Source of the DNA: a virus
Reading direction: 5' to 3' (one strand)
Virus record (IMG/VR): IMGVR_UViG_3300033981_001152
Coordinates: 1 to 31,946 of that record
DNA: 31,946 nucleotides
The notes beneath the pieces are model-generated. The model ran no database searches. It worked only from the letters and a program-made list of their open reading frames with translations, and was not told where the DNA came from. Of the stretch, positions 7,745 to 15,231 are shown piece after piece; position 1 is the stretch's first letter, and every line of letters begins with the position of its first letter. The position numbers were made by a program, and so were the translations under genes.

Positions 7745-8100
7745 GCTACACTCCATCAGTCCAACCATTAACTCTACCCATGCTCAAGGGCGTCGAACTA
7801 CTCGCTAAGGTCAAAGAACTGGGCAATGCGCCTAAGTCCGAACTGGTGCGCGCTTGCGGCTACGTGATCAAGGATCGCGTGGCATTCACGCAGTTCTATG
7901 AGGCGCTGCTGGAAGCCAAAGGCGTTGACCTAGGCAGCAAGACAGCAAAGCGTGGCCGCGGCCTGACCTATAAGGCCAAGGTGCAATTCAATGGCAAGCT
8001 GCAAATCGGTGATGGCTACCTGCGCGAGATGGGTTACGAGCCCGGCGCTGAGTTTGACATCAAGATTGGCCGCAATAGCATCACGCTGATTGCTGCCTAA
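7741..8100 (+). CDS. cyAbrB-like (AbrB family) transcriptional regulator
   Basis: The product has 119 residues from a TTG at 7741 (TTGA overlap with the previous stop); the ATG at 7780 is an alternative that keeps the conserved part. The layout matches cyanobacterial AbrB-like regulators. The N-terminal helical part contains LLAKVKELGNAPKSELVRAC and FYEALLEAKGVDLG. The AbrB-type swapped-hairpin domain is C-terminal (YKAKVQFNGKLQIGDGYLRE, then GYEPGAEFDIKIGRNSITL). In bacterial AbrB and MazE the AbrB fold is N-terminal; the C-terminal placement is typical of the cyanobacterial group. Host cyAbrB proteins are global regulators linked to nitrogen and carbon metabolism. A phage copy could retune host transcription; that is inference. 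Confidence 0.85.
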   Translation: MSYTPSVQPLTLPMLKGVELLAKVKELGNAPKSELVRACGYVIKDRVAFTQFYEALLEAKGVDLGSKTAKRGRGLTYKAKVQFNGKLQIGDGYLREMGYEPGAEFDIKIGRNSITLIAA

Positions 8101-8126
8101 ACTGCACCTATGACTGCGGCGCTGTA

Positions 8127-9572
8127 ATGTACACCGGCTTTAACAACTACGACCGGCCGATTGCGCAGCGCCGCGTTACTCGCGTACAGGATGCCAACTC
8201 ATCGTGGTATGCAATGGAGCCGCATTGGGTTCTCATCGAGGATCTACTGGGCGGCACCTATGGGATGCGCCGCAAGCATCGGCGTTACCTGCCGCAGGAG
8301 CCAAGGGAGTTAGATGAAAGCTATGACAATCGACTGGCGCGATCAGTTTGCCCGCCGTTCTATCAGCGTCTAGAGCGGATGCTGGCTGGCATGTTGACGC
8401 GCAAACCAGTGCGGCTTGATGACACAGCAGATGTGATCAGCGAACAGTTGTTTGATGTTGACCTACAAGGCAATGACCTCAACGTCTGGACCTACGAAAC
8501 CACCCGCAAGATGGTCCGTTATGGCCACATTGGTGTACTGGTGGATGCACCTGCTGATGGGGGTAGACCCTACTGGGTGACCTACACGCCACGGCAGATC
8601 CTTGGTTGGCGTGCTGAGCAGCAGGAAGGCCGGCAGGTGTTAACGCAGTTGCGACTAGCCGAGACGGTCACCGTGCCTGATGGTGAGTTTGGCGAGAAGG
8701 CAGTGGAGCAAATCCGTGTGCTGACGCCAGGTGAATTCCAACTGCATCAGAAGCAAGACAACGGCGACTTTAAGGTTGTCGACGAGGGCCGCACAAGCCT
8801 TTCTGAGATTCCTTTCTCAGTTGCCTATGCGCAGCGCCATGGCTTTATGGAGTCACGGCCGCCGCTGGAGGATATCGCTGAGCTGAACCTCAAGGCTTAT
8901 CAAATCCAAAGCGATCTCGATAACCAGCTTCACATCAGCGCTGTGCCGATGCTGGCGTTTTATGGCTTCCCATCTGCAGCAGAGGAAGTCAGCGCTGGGC
9001 CTGGCGAGGCGATCGCATTCCCTGCTGATGGCCGCGCTGAATATATCGAGCCAGCCGGCCGCAGTTTTGATTATCAGTTTCGCAGGCTTGAGCAGCTTGC
9101 ACTGCAGATCAATGAGCTAGGTCTGTCGGCAGTACTGGGCCAGAAGCTATCTGCTGAAACTGCTGAGGCAAAGCGCATTGATCGCAGCCAAGGCGACAGC
9201 ACCATGATGGTGATTGCGCAGAATGTGCAGGACATGATCGACAACTGCCTGCAGTTTCATGCGCAGTACATCGGCAACAACACATCCCCTGGCAGCAGCT
9301 ACGTCAACCGTGACTTCCTTGGCACACGCCTTGAACCGCAGGAGATTCAAGCGCTGCTGCAGCTTTACACCGCAGGCACCATCACGCAAGAAACCTTACT
9401 GCGTGAGCTTGCCGAAGGCGATGTACTAGGCGACGACTTTAACGTGGATGAGGAGCTTGAAGCTACGGCCAATGCGGGGCTTGATCTACAACCTGCTGGA
9501 TTGGGTGACCGACCGCTTAGTGGACCTGATGATCTGGATGGAACCGAGGAAACCGAGGAGGCAAGAGCTTGA
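8127..9572 (+). CDS. Portal protein (DUF4055-like)
   Basis: The product has 481 residues. It would form the dodecameric ring at one capsid vertex through which DNA passes. Recognisable parts are the early YLPQEPRELDESYDNRLARS segment, followed by the wing and stem region (TYETTRKMVRYGHIGVLVDA), the FSVAYAQRHGFM strand and the long crown helix (LSAETAEAKRIDRSQGDSTM). The C-terminal tail is acidic. The order terminase, portal, gp7-like head protein supports the call. The ATG at 8127 follows the regulator gene by 26 bases. The last 35 bases overlap the next frame. Confidence 0.9.
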   Translation: MYTGFNNYDRPIAQRRVTRVQDANSSWYAMEPHWVLIEDLLGGTYGMRRKHRRYLPQEPRELDESYDNRLARSVCPPFYQRLERMLAGMLTRKPVRLDDTADVISEQLFDVDLQGNDLNVWTYETTRKMVRYGHIGVLVDAPADGGRPYWVTYTPRQILGWRAEQQEGRQVLTQLRLAETVTVPDGEFGEKAVEQIRVLTPGEFQLHQKQDNGDFKVVDEGRTSLSEIPFSVAYAQRHGFMESRPPLEDIAELNLKAYQIQSDLDNQLHISAVPMLAFYGFPSAAEEVSAGPGEAIAFPADGRAEYIEPAGRSFDYQFRRLEQLALQINELGLSAVLGQKLSAETAEAKRIDRSQGDSTMMVIAQNVQDMIDNCLQFHAQYIGNNTSPGSSYVNRDFLGTRLEPQEIQALLQLYTAGTITQETLLRELAEGDVLGDDFNVDEELEATANAGLDLQPAGLGDRPLSGPDDLDGTEETEEARA

Positions 9573-9792
9573 TTATCACGTCAGCGCTCTGCCGGAACAG
9601 GTCTTAGCCATCGTGCGCATCAGCTGGTACAAGGAAGGCAGGCCAGATGAGATTGACGAAACGATCTTGTACGAAGACGGGCAAAATGGTTACGACGCAT
9701 TCGCTGCATTGGTCACTACTGCATTGAACCGCGGCGCTAATGTCAGCATCCGCAGCGGCTATCAACCGGAAGATCTTGGCATTGAACGATGA
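9538..9792 (+). CDS. Hypothetical protein between portal and minor head protein
   Basis: The product has 84 residues from the ATG at 9538. The frame is open further upstream (ATGs at 9448 and 9529), but that part overlaps the portal end and reads as its shadow. The body (VLAIVRISWYKEGRPDEIDE, then a helix DAFAALVTTAL and NVSIRSGY) looks like a small alpha-beta domain. The stop overlaps the start of the gp7-like gene (ATGA, 9789-9792). No family was recognised. Confidence 0.6.
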   Translation: MEPRKPRRQELDYHVSALPEQVLAIVRISWYKEGRPDEIDETILYEDGQNGYDAFAALVTTALNRGANVSIRSGYQPEDLGIER

Positions 9793-11003
9793 GCACACCA
9801 GAAGCGCTCTACCGCAATGCAATAGACCTCAACCGCTACAGCAATAGCGTTGCGCGGCGTGTCATCAATGCTTACAACGACATCATCATTGATGCGGTCA
9901 ATCAGCTGCGCACGATTGACGAGCTGTCCGCACCAGTCAAAGCGGCACGGCTGCGTGCAATTCTTGCTCAGTTGAAGGACAGCCTGGCAACCTGGGCAGG
10001 CGATGCAACTGAGCTGACAGCATTAGAGCTGCAAGGCATTGCAGAGCTGCAGTCGGAGTTTGTGACCGATCAACTGCGGCGTGCATTGCCAGCAGGTGCA
10101 CGTGATGCGGTGCGCACCGTTGAGATCAGCCCGCAGTTCGCGCAGTCAGTGGTGACCACTGATCCAACGCAGATCAATGTGGTGGCGTTGTCGGACGACT
10201 TGTTCAAGTCTGTCTATGGCGCGGAAGCCCTAGCGCAGCAGGCTGGCACCGGCACGTTCAGCCTCACCGCTGCCAAAGGCGCCACAATCACACTGCCCAA
10301 TGGCGAAGTGGTCACCAAAGCATTTCGCGGCATTGCCGTTGATCAGGCTGAGCGGTTTAGCCAAGTCGTGCGGCAAGGCTTGCTGACTGGTGAGCCGACG
10401 CCAGCCATTGCCAAGCGGCTGATCGGAAACCTTGAATTTGGCGAAGAAGCCAAAACCGTGAAGCAGCTAGTTGCAGCAGGCGGCCAAGCAACAGCAGTTG
10501 CCGACAATCAGATCGTTAGCCTTGTGCGCACCAGTATCAACCAAGTAGCCAATGCAGCTAGTCAGCAAGTATATGAAGCCAATCAAGACATCACTAAGAA
10601 GTATCGCTATGTGGCAACACTGGATACCCGCACCAGCAGCATTTGCCGTGCATTGGATGGCCGCGAGTTTGAATACGGCAAGGGTCCGACTCCGCCGCAG
10701 CATTTCAACTGCCGCAGCACGACAGTGCCGGTGATTGACTACGACGAACTAGGTTTCACGCCACCACCGCCAGCAAAGCGTGCATCAGCAGGCGGCCAAG
10801 TGCCGGCAGATCAAACCTACGGGCAGTGGCTGGCAAAGCAGAACCTTGAAACCAAGGCCAAGGCATTGGGCGCCAACAAGGTGCCGTATTTCAACCGGCT
10901 TGCCGACAAATACGGCCCGACTGATGCTATCGCCAAGCTAGTTCGTGATGACGGTTCAGAGCTAACCTTGGATCAGCTTCGTGCACGATATGGACCTGCC
11001 TAG
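9789..11003 (+). CDS. Minor head protein, SPP1 gp7 / Mu F-like
   Basis: The product has 404 residues. The diagnostic part is near residues 270-320: VATLDTRTSSICRALDGREF, then PPQHFNCRSTTVPV, the C/H-containing core of the phage head morphogenesis domain (PF04233 type). The family binds the portal and is packed inside the capsid in small numbers, helping head assembly or DNA ejection. The N-terminal half is mostly helical. It starts four bases into the previous stop and directly follows the portal module, as in SPP1-like phages. The C-terminal part (about 355-404) carries repeated basic and polar motifs of unknown role. Confidence 0.9.
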   Translation: MSTPEALYRNAIDLNRYSNSVARRVINAYNDIIIDAVNQLRTIDELSAPVKAARLRAILAQLKDSLATWAGDATELTALELQGIAELQSEFVTDQLRRALPAGARDAVRTVEISPQFAQSVVTTDPTQINVVALSDDLFKSVYGAEALAQQAGTGTFSLTAAKGATITLPNGEVVTKAFRGIAVDQAERFSQVVRQGLLTGEPTPAIAKRLIGNLEFGEEAKTVKQLVAAGGQATAVADNQIVSLVRTSINQVANAASQQVYEANQDITKKYRYVATLDTRTSSICRALDGREFEYGKGPTPPQHFNCRSTTVPVIDYDELGFTPPPPAKRASAGGQVPADQTYGQWLAKQNLETKAKALGANKVPYFNRLADKYGPTDAIAKLVRDDGSELTLDQLRARYGPA

Positions 11004-11289
11004 CCTGCGGCATTTTGAGAATCGCGGCATCTTTTTTGTTAGCTCTGATCCAGTTGAAGCCCTGCACGGCGAGGCATGGGTGCCAGCTATTTACACCGAC
11101 AAGGGCTGGGCAACGGCAGACGGCTCTACACTGTTAACAGGTATTGAGGAATGGCGCGATGCCGCTGAAGCGGGGCAAGTCGCAGGCTGCAGTATCAGCC
11201 AACATCAAAACCGAGATGAAAAAAGGCAAGCCGCAAAAACAAGCGGTGGCAATCGCGCTCGCAAAAGCCGGCAAGTCACGCAAGGGTAA
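10990..11289 (+). CDS. Hypothetical protein; its 3' third overlaps another gene out of frame
   Basis: The frame runs from the ATG at 10990 (GTG at 10981 is possible) for 99 residues. The first 57 look like a genuine protein (LRHFENRGIFFVSS, HGEAWVPAIYTDKGW, LTGIEEWRDA). From about 11159 on the same DNA encodes a recognisable basic mini-protein in another frame, and this frame becomes a polar run (SISQHQNRDEKRQAAKTSGG). Either both frames are used for 131 bases or the useful part of this protein ends earlier. Family unknown. Confidence 0.55.
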   Translation: MDLPSLRHFENRGIFFVSSDPVEALHGEAWVPAIYTDKGWATADGSTLLTGIEEWRDAAEAGQVAGCSISQHQNRDEKRQAAKTSGGNRARKSRQVTQG

Positions 11290-11296
11290 GAAGTGA
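11159..11296 (+). CDS. 45-residue very basic protein (DUF6496-like)
   Basis: The frame starts at the ATG at 11159 with a good SD (TGAGGAA ending at 11151) and ends at the TGA at 11294-11296. The protein begins MPLKRGKSQAAVSANIKTEM and continues KKGKPQKQAVAIALAKAGKS, a pattern I recognise from short Lys-rich proteins in many phages and bacteria (NIKTEM and QAVAIAL are the conserved parts). It is about one-third Lys/Arg. DNA binding or a role in capsid packing is plausible, not shown. It ends in a TGATG junction with the next basic mini-gene. Confidence 0.75.
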   Translation: MPLKRGKSQAAVSANIKTEMKKGKPQKQAVAIALAKAGKSRKGKK

Positions 11297-11451
11297 TGGC
11301 TAAGAAGCCTGGCCTATACGCCAACATTGCCGCTAAGCGCAAGCGCATTGCGGCCGGCAGTAACGAGCGCATGGCACGCAAGGGTGAAGCCGGCAGGCCT
11401 ACTGCTGCTGCGTTCAAGGCTGCGGCTAAGACTGCGAAGAAAAAGAAATAA
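11296..11451 (+). CDS. 51-residue basic protein of the phage head module
   Basis: The ATG at 11296 shares its A with the previous stop. The protein begins MAKKPGLYANIAAKRKRIAA, then has GEAGRPTAAAFKAAAKTAKK and ends in a Lys run. The KPGLYANI...KRKRI...PTA..FK.AAKTAKK pattern is familiar from short open frames near capsid genes of many phages. No function is established. Size, charge and location suggest a nucleic-acid-binding packaged protein; this is inference. Confidence 0.7.
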   Translation: MAKKPGLYANIAAKRKRIAAGSNERMARKGEAGRPTAAAFKAAAKTAKKKK

Positions 11452-11471
11452 TCAGCACGGCTAGAATGCGA

Positions 11472-11485
11472 TTATGAATTCATAA
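11472..11485. promoter_or_regulatory. Perfect 14-base palindrome before the Gly-rich basic gene
   Basis: TTATGAATTCATAA is a perfect inverted repeat lying six bases before the ATG at 11492, in a 40-base gap. A TAGAAT box at 11462-11467 resembles a -10 element but has no clear -35. The palindrome might be an operator overlapping a transcription or translation start. Confidence 0.35.
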
Positions 11486-11491
11486 AAGCCA

Positions 11492-11839
<348 letters not shown>

Positions 11840-12085
11840 TCAGTCCGCAAGAAAGTCATCCCAGCTTCCAAGCTGCTCCATGACAGCTTGCGCGTGATCA
11901 GTGATCAGGAGTATGTCGCCATCCTCGTCACGAGCAATGGCGACAACTCTTGATAGGTGCAAATTTCCAACAGCGGCAAACATCTTTGTTTCGTTGCCGT
12001 CTTCATCGATGTCAATCACACGGGACAATGCAGATCGAATATCGCGTGAGCCAATCCCTTCTGGATTGTGCTTGATGATTTCCAT
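11840..12085 (-). CDS. Antisense-oriented small acidic protein
   Basis: This leftward frame of 81 residues starts at an ATG at 12085, preceded by CTGGA. It fills a 295-base stretch that has no plausible rightward gene. The protein reads like a folded, acidic domain (SALSRVIDIDEDGNETKMFA, GNLHLSRVVAIARDEDGDIL, ending SWDDFLAD). It is the only leftward gene inside the late module, and its stop abuts the stop of the Gly-rich gene exactly. Genes in reverse orientation inside a phage structural module are often independently expressed accessory genes. No family recognised. Confidence 0.6.
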   Translation of the reverse strand: MEIIKHNPEGIGSRDIRSALSRVIDIDEDGNETKMFAAVGNLHLSRVVAIARDEDGDILLITDHAQAVMEQLGSWDDFLAD

Positions 12086-12134
12086 TCCAGTTAATTCACT
12101 AAACTAATAGCGTAACTGACCCTGCGGGTTATTC

Positions 12135-12803
12135 ATGTCTGAAGAAAACCAGATCCAGGAGCCTGCGGCAACTGGTGATACTGAAATGCTGCAGCGCAGC
12201 GTTGAAGCCCTAGAACGCAAGAATCAAGAGCTGATTGCTGAGCTGCGTGCAGCAAAGAAATCCAAGACGCCTGATGGGGTCAATGTTGATGAACTGCTGG
12301 AGTTCAAGCGCAACTACGAGCAGCAACAACTCGAATCTCAAGGCAAATACCAAGAGGCACGACAGGCTTTGGAGCAGCAGTTCCGTGAGGCGACGGCTGA
12401 AAAGGACCAGCGCATTGCAACACTTGAAGCCCGCGTCCGCGAGCTAGAGCTGGTCACACCAGCAGTCACGGCATTGGCTGACATCGTGCATGACCCTGAC
12501 CTCGTGCTGAAGACCAAGCTGTCGCCTGATGCGATCCAGCGCGAACCCGACGGCACCGTGGTCGTTGTGGACGGCTACGAGCGCAAGCCTGTCGCTGAAT
12601 GGGCCAAAACACTGCCGGCATGGATGCAGAAGCAACCCAAGCCACAAGGCAGCGGCGCACCAACCGGCGGCAGCAATGGCACCATTCCGGCTGGCATGAG
12701 CAATCCATTCAACCGCGATAGCTTCAACCTCACAGAGCAGTCGCGGCTATTCCGTACAGACCGCGACCTATATGAGCGGATGAAAACTGCAGCCAACCGT
12801 TAG
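12135..12803 (+). CDS. Scaffolding protein
   Basis: The product has 222 residues. Residues about 20-105 form a long charged coiled coil (MLQRSVEALERKNQELIAEL and later QRIATLEARVRELE), followed by a short folded part and a Gly/Pro/Ser-rich linker before a basic C-terminus (YERMKTAANR). This coiled-coil layout immediately upstream of the capsid gene is typical of scaffolds, whose basic C-terminal end binds coat protein. No protease domain is visible. The ATG at 12135 has no clear SD and lies just after a small hairpin (12119-12129). Confidence 0.8.
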   Translation: MSEENQIQEPAATGDTEMLQRSVEALERKNQELIAELRAAKKSKTPDGVNVDELLEFKRNYEQQQLESQGKYQEARQALEQQFREATAEKDQRIATLEARVRELELVTPAVTALADIVHDPDLVLKTKLSPDAIQREPDGTVVVVDGYERKPVAEWAKTLPAWMQKQPKPQGSGAPTGGSNGTIPAGMSNPFNRDSFNLTEQSRLFRTDRDLYERMKTAANR

Positions 12804-12824
12804 TATTTGAGTGTCTGCTCGTGA

Positions 12825-12857
12825 TGGCTGCGCCACATAGAGCCTGGGGCTGCGCCC
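12825..12857 (+). promoter_or_regulatory. Two adjacent short hairpins before the capsid gene
   Basis: TGGC-TGC-GCCA (12825-12835) and GGGC-TGC-GCCC (12847-12857) are two small stems with identical TGC loops in the 84-base gap between scaffold and capsid genes. They could protect or separate the capsid message. Each stem is only four base pairs, so chance is possible. No T-run directly follows. Confidence 0.3.
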
Positions 12858-12887
12858 ACATCCGTAAACCCTTTTTGAGGATTAGTC

Positions 12888-13919
12888 ATGGCGACTCTTC
12901 GCTCTGACATCATCATCCCCGAGGTATTTACGCCTTACGTCATTGAGCAAACCACTCAGCGCGATGCCTTCCTGGCTTCCGGTGTGGTGCAGCCTCTGGC
13001 GGAGCTGAATGCCACCGAGGGCGGTGATTTCATCAACGTTCCCTTCTGGAAAGCAAACCTTTCCGGCGATTTCGAGGTGCTGACCGACAGCACCAGCCTC
13101 ACACCTGGCAAGATCCAAGCTGACAAGCAAGTTGGCGTGATCCTGCACCGTGGCCGTGCTTTTGAGTCGCGCGACCTGGCTGCTCTTGCTGCCGGTTCTG
13201 ACCCTATGGCCGCCATCGGCGCCAAGATCGCTGATTACATCGCTAACCAGCGCCAGAAGGATCTGCTGTCCTGCCTTGGCGGTGTGTTCGGCAGCCTGGG
13301 ATCCACCTCCAGCTCTGCTGCCTTCTTTGGCCTGACCATTGATGGCGAGTCTGGTGATACTCCCACCACGCTGAGCCCCCGTCACGTTGCTGAAGCCCGC
13401 AGCCTGCTGGGCGATCAAGGCGACAAGCTGGCTGCTGTTGCCATGCACTCCAAGGTCTATTACGACCTGGTTGAGCGCAAGGCCATCGACTACGTGACCG
13501 AGACAGACGCACGTCTAACCTCTAGCGTCACTGACTTCGTTGGCGGCAGCATCGCTGGTGCCTACGGTCCCGTGAGCGTGCCGACCTACATGGGTCTGCG
13601 CGTGATCGTGTCTGACGATGTGCAGACCGATGGCAGCGGTTCTTCGACCGAATACGCCACCTATTTCTTCACCCAAGGCGCTGTTGCCAGCGGTGAACAG
13701 ATGGCGATGCAGACCGAAACCGATCGTGACATCCTCGCCAAGAGCGATGCCATGTCAATCGACCTGCACTACTGCTACCACCCCGTTGGCGCTAAGTGGG
13801 CGGTGACTACTGCCAACCCCACTCGCGCTCAGCTGGAAACGGTTGCTAACTGGTCAAAGGTGTACGAGCTGAAAAACCTAGGTGTCGTACGTTCGACGAA
13901 TACCTCCAATTTTGACTGA
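12888..13919 (+). CDS. Major capsid protein
   Basis: The product has 343 residues and is the main shell protein, assembling on the scaffold into the icosahedral head. The N-terminus (TLRSDIIIPEVFTPYVIEQT) resembles coat proteins of the P22/HK97-fold group, followed by a FINVPFWKANLSGDFEVL strand, a long helix (SDPMAAIGAKIADYIANQRQ) corresponding to the spine, and a C-terminal half with MHSKVYYDLVERKAIDYV and VSVPTYMGLRVIVSDDV. The start has a strong SD (GAGGA at 12876-12880). The codons look optimised, consistent with high expression. Scaffold upstream and decoration-like genes downstream fit. Confidence 0.92.
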   Translation: MATLRSDIIIPEVFTPYVIEQTTQRDAFLASGVVQPLAELNATEGGDFINVPFWKANLSGDFEVLTDSTSLTPGKIQADKQVGVILHRGRAFESRDLAALAAGSDPMAAIGAKIADYIANQRQKDLLSCLGGVFGSLGSTSSSAAFFGLTIDGESGDTPTTLSPRHVAEARSLLGDQGDKLAAVAMHSKVYYDLVERKAIDYVTETDARLTSSVTDFVGGSIAGAYGPVSVPTYMGLRVIVSDDVQTDGSGSSTEYATYFFTQGAVASGEQMAMQTETDRDILAKSDAMSIDLHYCYHPVGAKWAVTTANPTRAQLETVANWSKVYELKNLGVVRSTNTSNFD

Positions 13920-13930
13920 GGTAACTAACA

Positions 13931-14329
13931 ATGGCACAACCCTCCCAGTTTGAACTGTCCACCGAGCAGTACCTCGAAGCCACTTTTTACGGTGCATCCT
14001 CGATTGCCGACGTGCAATTCTGGACTGCTCCGGTGAAGTGCGAGGTGGTTGCAGTGCGTGAAGTTCACGCCACTGCCGGCAACGATGCTGGCGCCGTAAC
14101 TGGCACCGTTCGTCGTTGCCAAGGCACTGAAGCCGCCACCGCTGGTGACGACCTTCTGAGCGCCACCATCAACTTCAAAGGCACTGCTCTTACTGAGCAA
14201 ACCCCTGCTCTGACCACCACCAACGGCGATCGCATCCTTGAGGCTGGCAACCGCCTGGCTCTTGATGTCACCGGCACCACCACCACTCTGGCTGGTGTGA
14301 TCCTGACCGTGCTGCTGAAGCGCGTCTGA
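13931..14329 (+). CDS. Probable capsid decoration or head-associated protein
   Basis: The product has 132 residues, mostly beta-strand with Thr/Ala-rich loops and no obvious enzymatic motif. It lies 11 bases after the capsid gene with an AGGT upstream. A beta-rich small protein immediately downstream of the capsid gene is the usual place for a decoration protein that cements the shell. The central segment WTAPVKCEVVAVREVHATAG and the C-terminal LALDVTGTTTTLAGVILTVL are sheet-forming. No family is firmly recognised. Confidence 0.65.
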   Translation: MAQPSQFELSTEQYLEATFYGASSIADVQFWTAPVKCEVVAVREVHATAGNDAGAVTGTVRRCQGTEAATAGDDLLSATINFKGTALTEQTPALTTTNGDRILEAGNRLALDVTGTTTTLAGVILTVLLKRV

Positions 14330-14526
14330 TGGGCATGTTCGCCTTTCGGCGACTGCGTGAACTGGAGGCTGCTTCTAACGAGGCAGCCTCTCTTTCTATT
14401 GCAGAGCCCACACTTAAACTTGAGATGACGGAGCCACCCAACGATGGCAATAGCAATCAACGCAACCGTAGGGTCGGCAAGCGCAAACTCCTACCTGACG
14501 CTGGCAGCAGCGCAGGAGATCATTGA
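14329..14526 (+). CDS. Short hypothetical protein overlapping the connector gene
   Basis: The product has 65 residues from an ATG in a TGATG junction with the previous stop. The first 30 residues (MGMFAFRRLRELEAASNEAA) form a charged helix like those of short frames found at this spot in other phages. The last 27 residues overlap the following gene in a different frame and are polar and unstructured. Probably expressed, but the functional part may be the first half only. Confidence 0.5.
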   Translation: MGMFAFRRLRELEAASNEAASLSIAEPTLKLEMTEPPNDGNSNQRNRRVGKRKLLPDAGSSAGDH

Positions 14527-15007
14527 TGGCTTTGTGCAAGATGCTGATGTGACGGCATGGGCATCAGCTACTACTGACCAAAAGAATCGAGCGCTGTTTA
14601 CCGCTACCCAACGATTGGACCGTGAGCGGTTCCTAGGCGCCCGCGCTACTGACACGCAGGCGCTGCAGTGGCCGCGTACTGGCGTGCGCAAGCCTGATAC
14701 CTACATCAATACGTACGCTGTTGGCTTTCCGTTTCGCATCACGACGGATTACTACACCGACACTGAGATTCCGCAACAGGTGCAGTATGCACAGGTTGTG
14801 CTGGCCACTTATCTCAACAACAACCCTGATGGCATTGGGCTAAGCGGGTTGGAAGACTACAAGAACGTCAAGATTGGCAGCATTGACGTGACTCCTAACC
14901 TCGGTTACGGCGCTGTTGGTGTTGACAAGGTGCCGCCGCTGATGGAGCGATACTTGACCGGGCTTAGAATTAGCGGACCAGGCAACTTTGCAATCAAGCG
15001 GTCATGA
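14444..15007 (+). CDS. Head-tail connector-like protein (DnaT-like annotation family)
   Basis: The product has 187 residues. The start (VGSASANSYLTLAAAQEIID), the middle (RALFTATQRLDRERFLGAR and LQWPRTGVRKPD) and the C-terminal helix region match a family often annotated as putative DnaT-like ssDNA-binding proteins but located in head-completion modules. The helical fold and position after the capsid genes favour a head-completion adaptor below the portal. The ATG at 14444 lies inside the previous short frame. The stop overlaps the next start (ATGA). Confidence 0.75.
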   Translation: MAIAINATVGSASANSYLTLAAAQEIIDGFVQDADVTAWASATTDQKNRALFTATQRLDRERFLGARATDTQALQWPRTGVRKPDTYINTYAVGFPFRITTDYYTDTEIPQQVQYAQVVLATYLNNNPDGIGLSGLEDYKNVKIGSIDVTPNLGYGAVGVDKVPPLMERYLTGLRISGPGNFAIKRS

Positions 15008-15231
15008 GTTACAAGTATCCCGGCGCCGAATATATCGACGACACTGCAGCGCATACCGGCCGCTTCGGCAAAATCGTTGCCCTTGAAGACACGGTGATCG
15101 CTAGCTTGGCTGCAATGGATTGGACTGGCAACGCACTCAGCGCCATCCCGTTTAAGGCAAGCACCGAACTTGAAGGCGTGTTTACCAGCATCACATTGAC
15201 CAGCGGCACTGTTGTTGCTTACAGGCTCTGA
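15004..15231 (+). CDS. Small hypothetical beta-rich virion protein
   Basis: The product has 75 residues: YKYPGAEYIDDTAAHTG at the start, then VALEDTVIASLAAMDWTGN and an end VFTSITLTSGTVVAYRL. The ending with SGTVVAYR is frequent in small phage proteins that add a beta domain to the capsid or tail. It overlaps both neighbours by one to four bases. No function assigned. Confidence 0.7.
   Translation: MSYKYPGAEYIDDTAAHTGRFGKIVALEDTVIASLAAMDWTGNALSAIPFKASTELEGVFTSITLTSGTVVAYRL

Noticed and set aside
10990-11296. A single gene broken by a frameshift at about 11159
   Set aside because: The basic mini-protein has its own ATG and good SD and matches a family that starts at that Met, so separate genes explain the data better.
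12086-12134. Possible promoter boxes (TAATAG and neighbours) before the scaffold gene
   Set aside because: No matching -35 at a suitable distance on either strand; AT-rich composition alone is not enough.
12882-13448. Leftward open frame (188 residues) opposite the capsid gene
   Set aside because: It is the antisense shadow of a strongly coding capsid gene, and the product shows no fold-like pattern.
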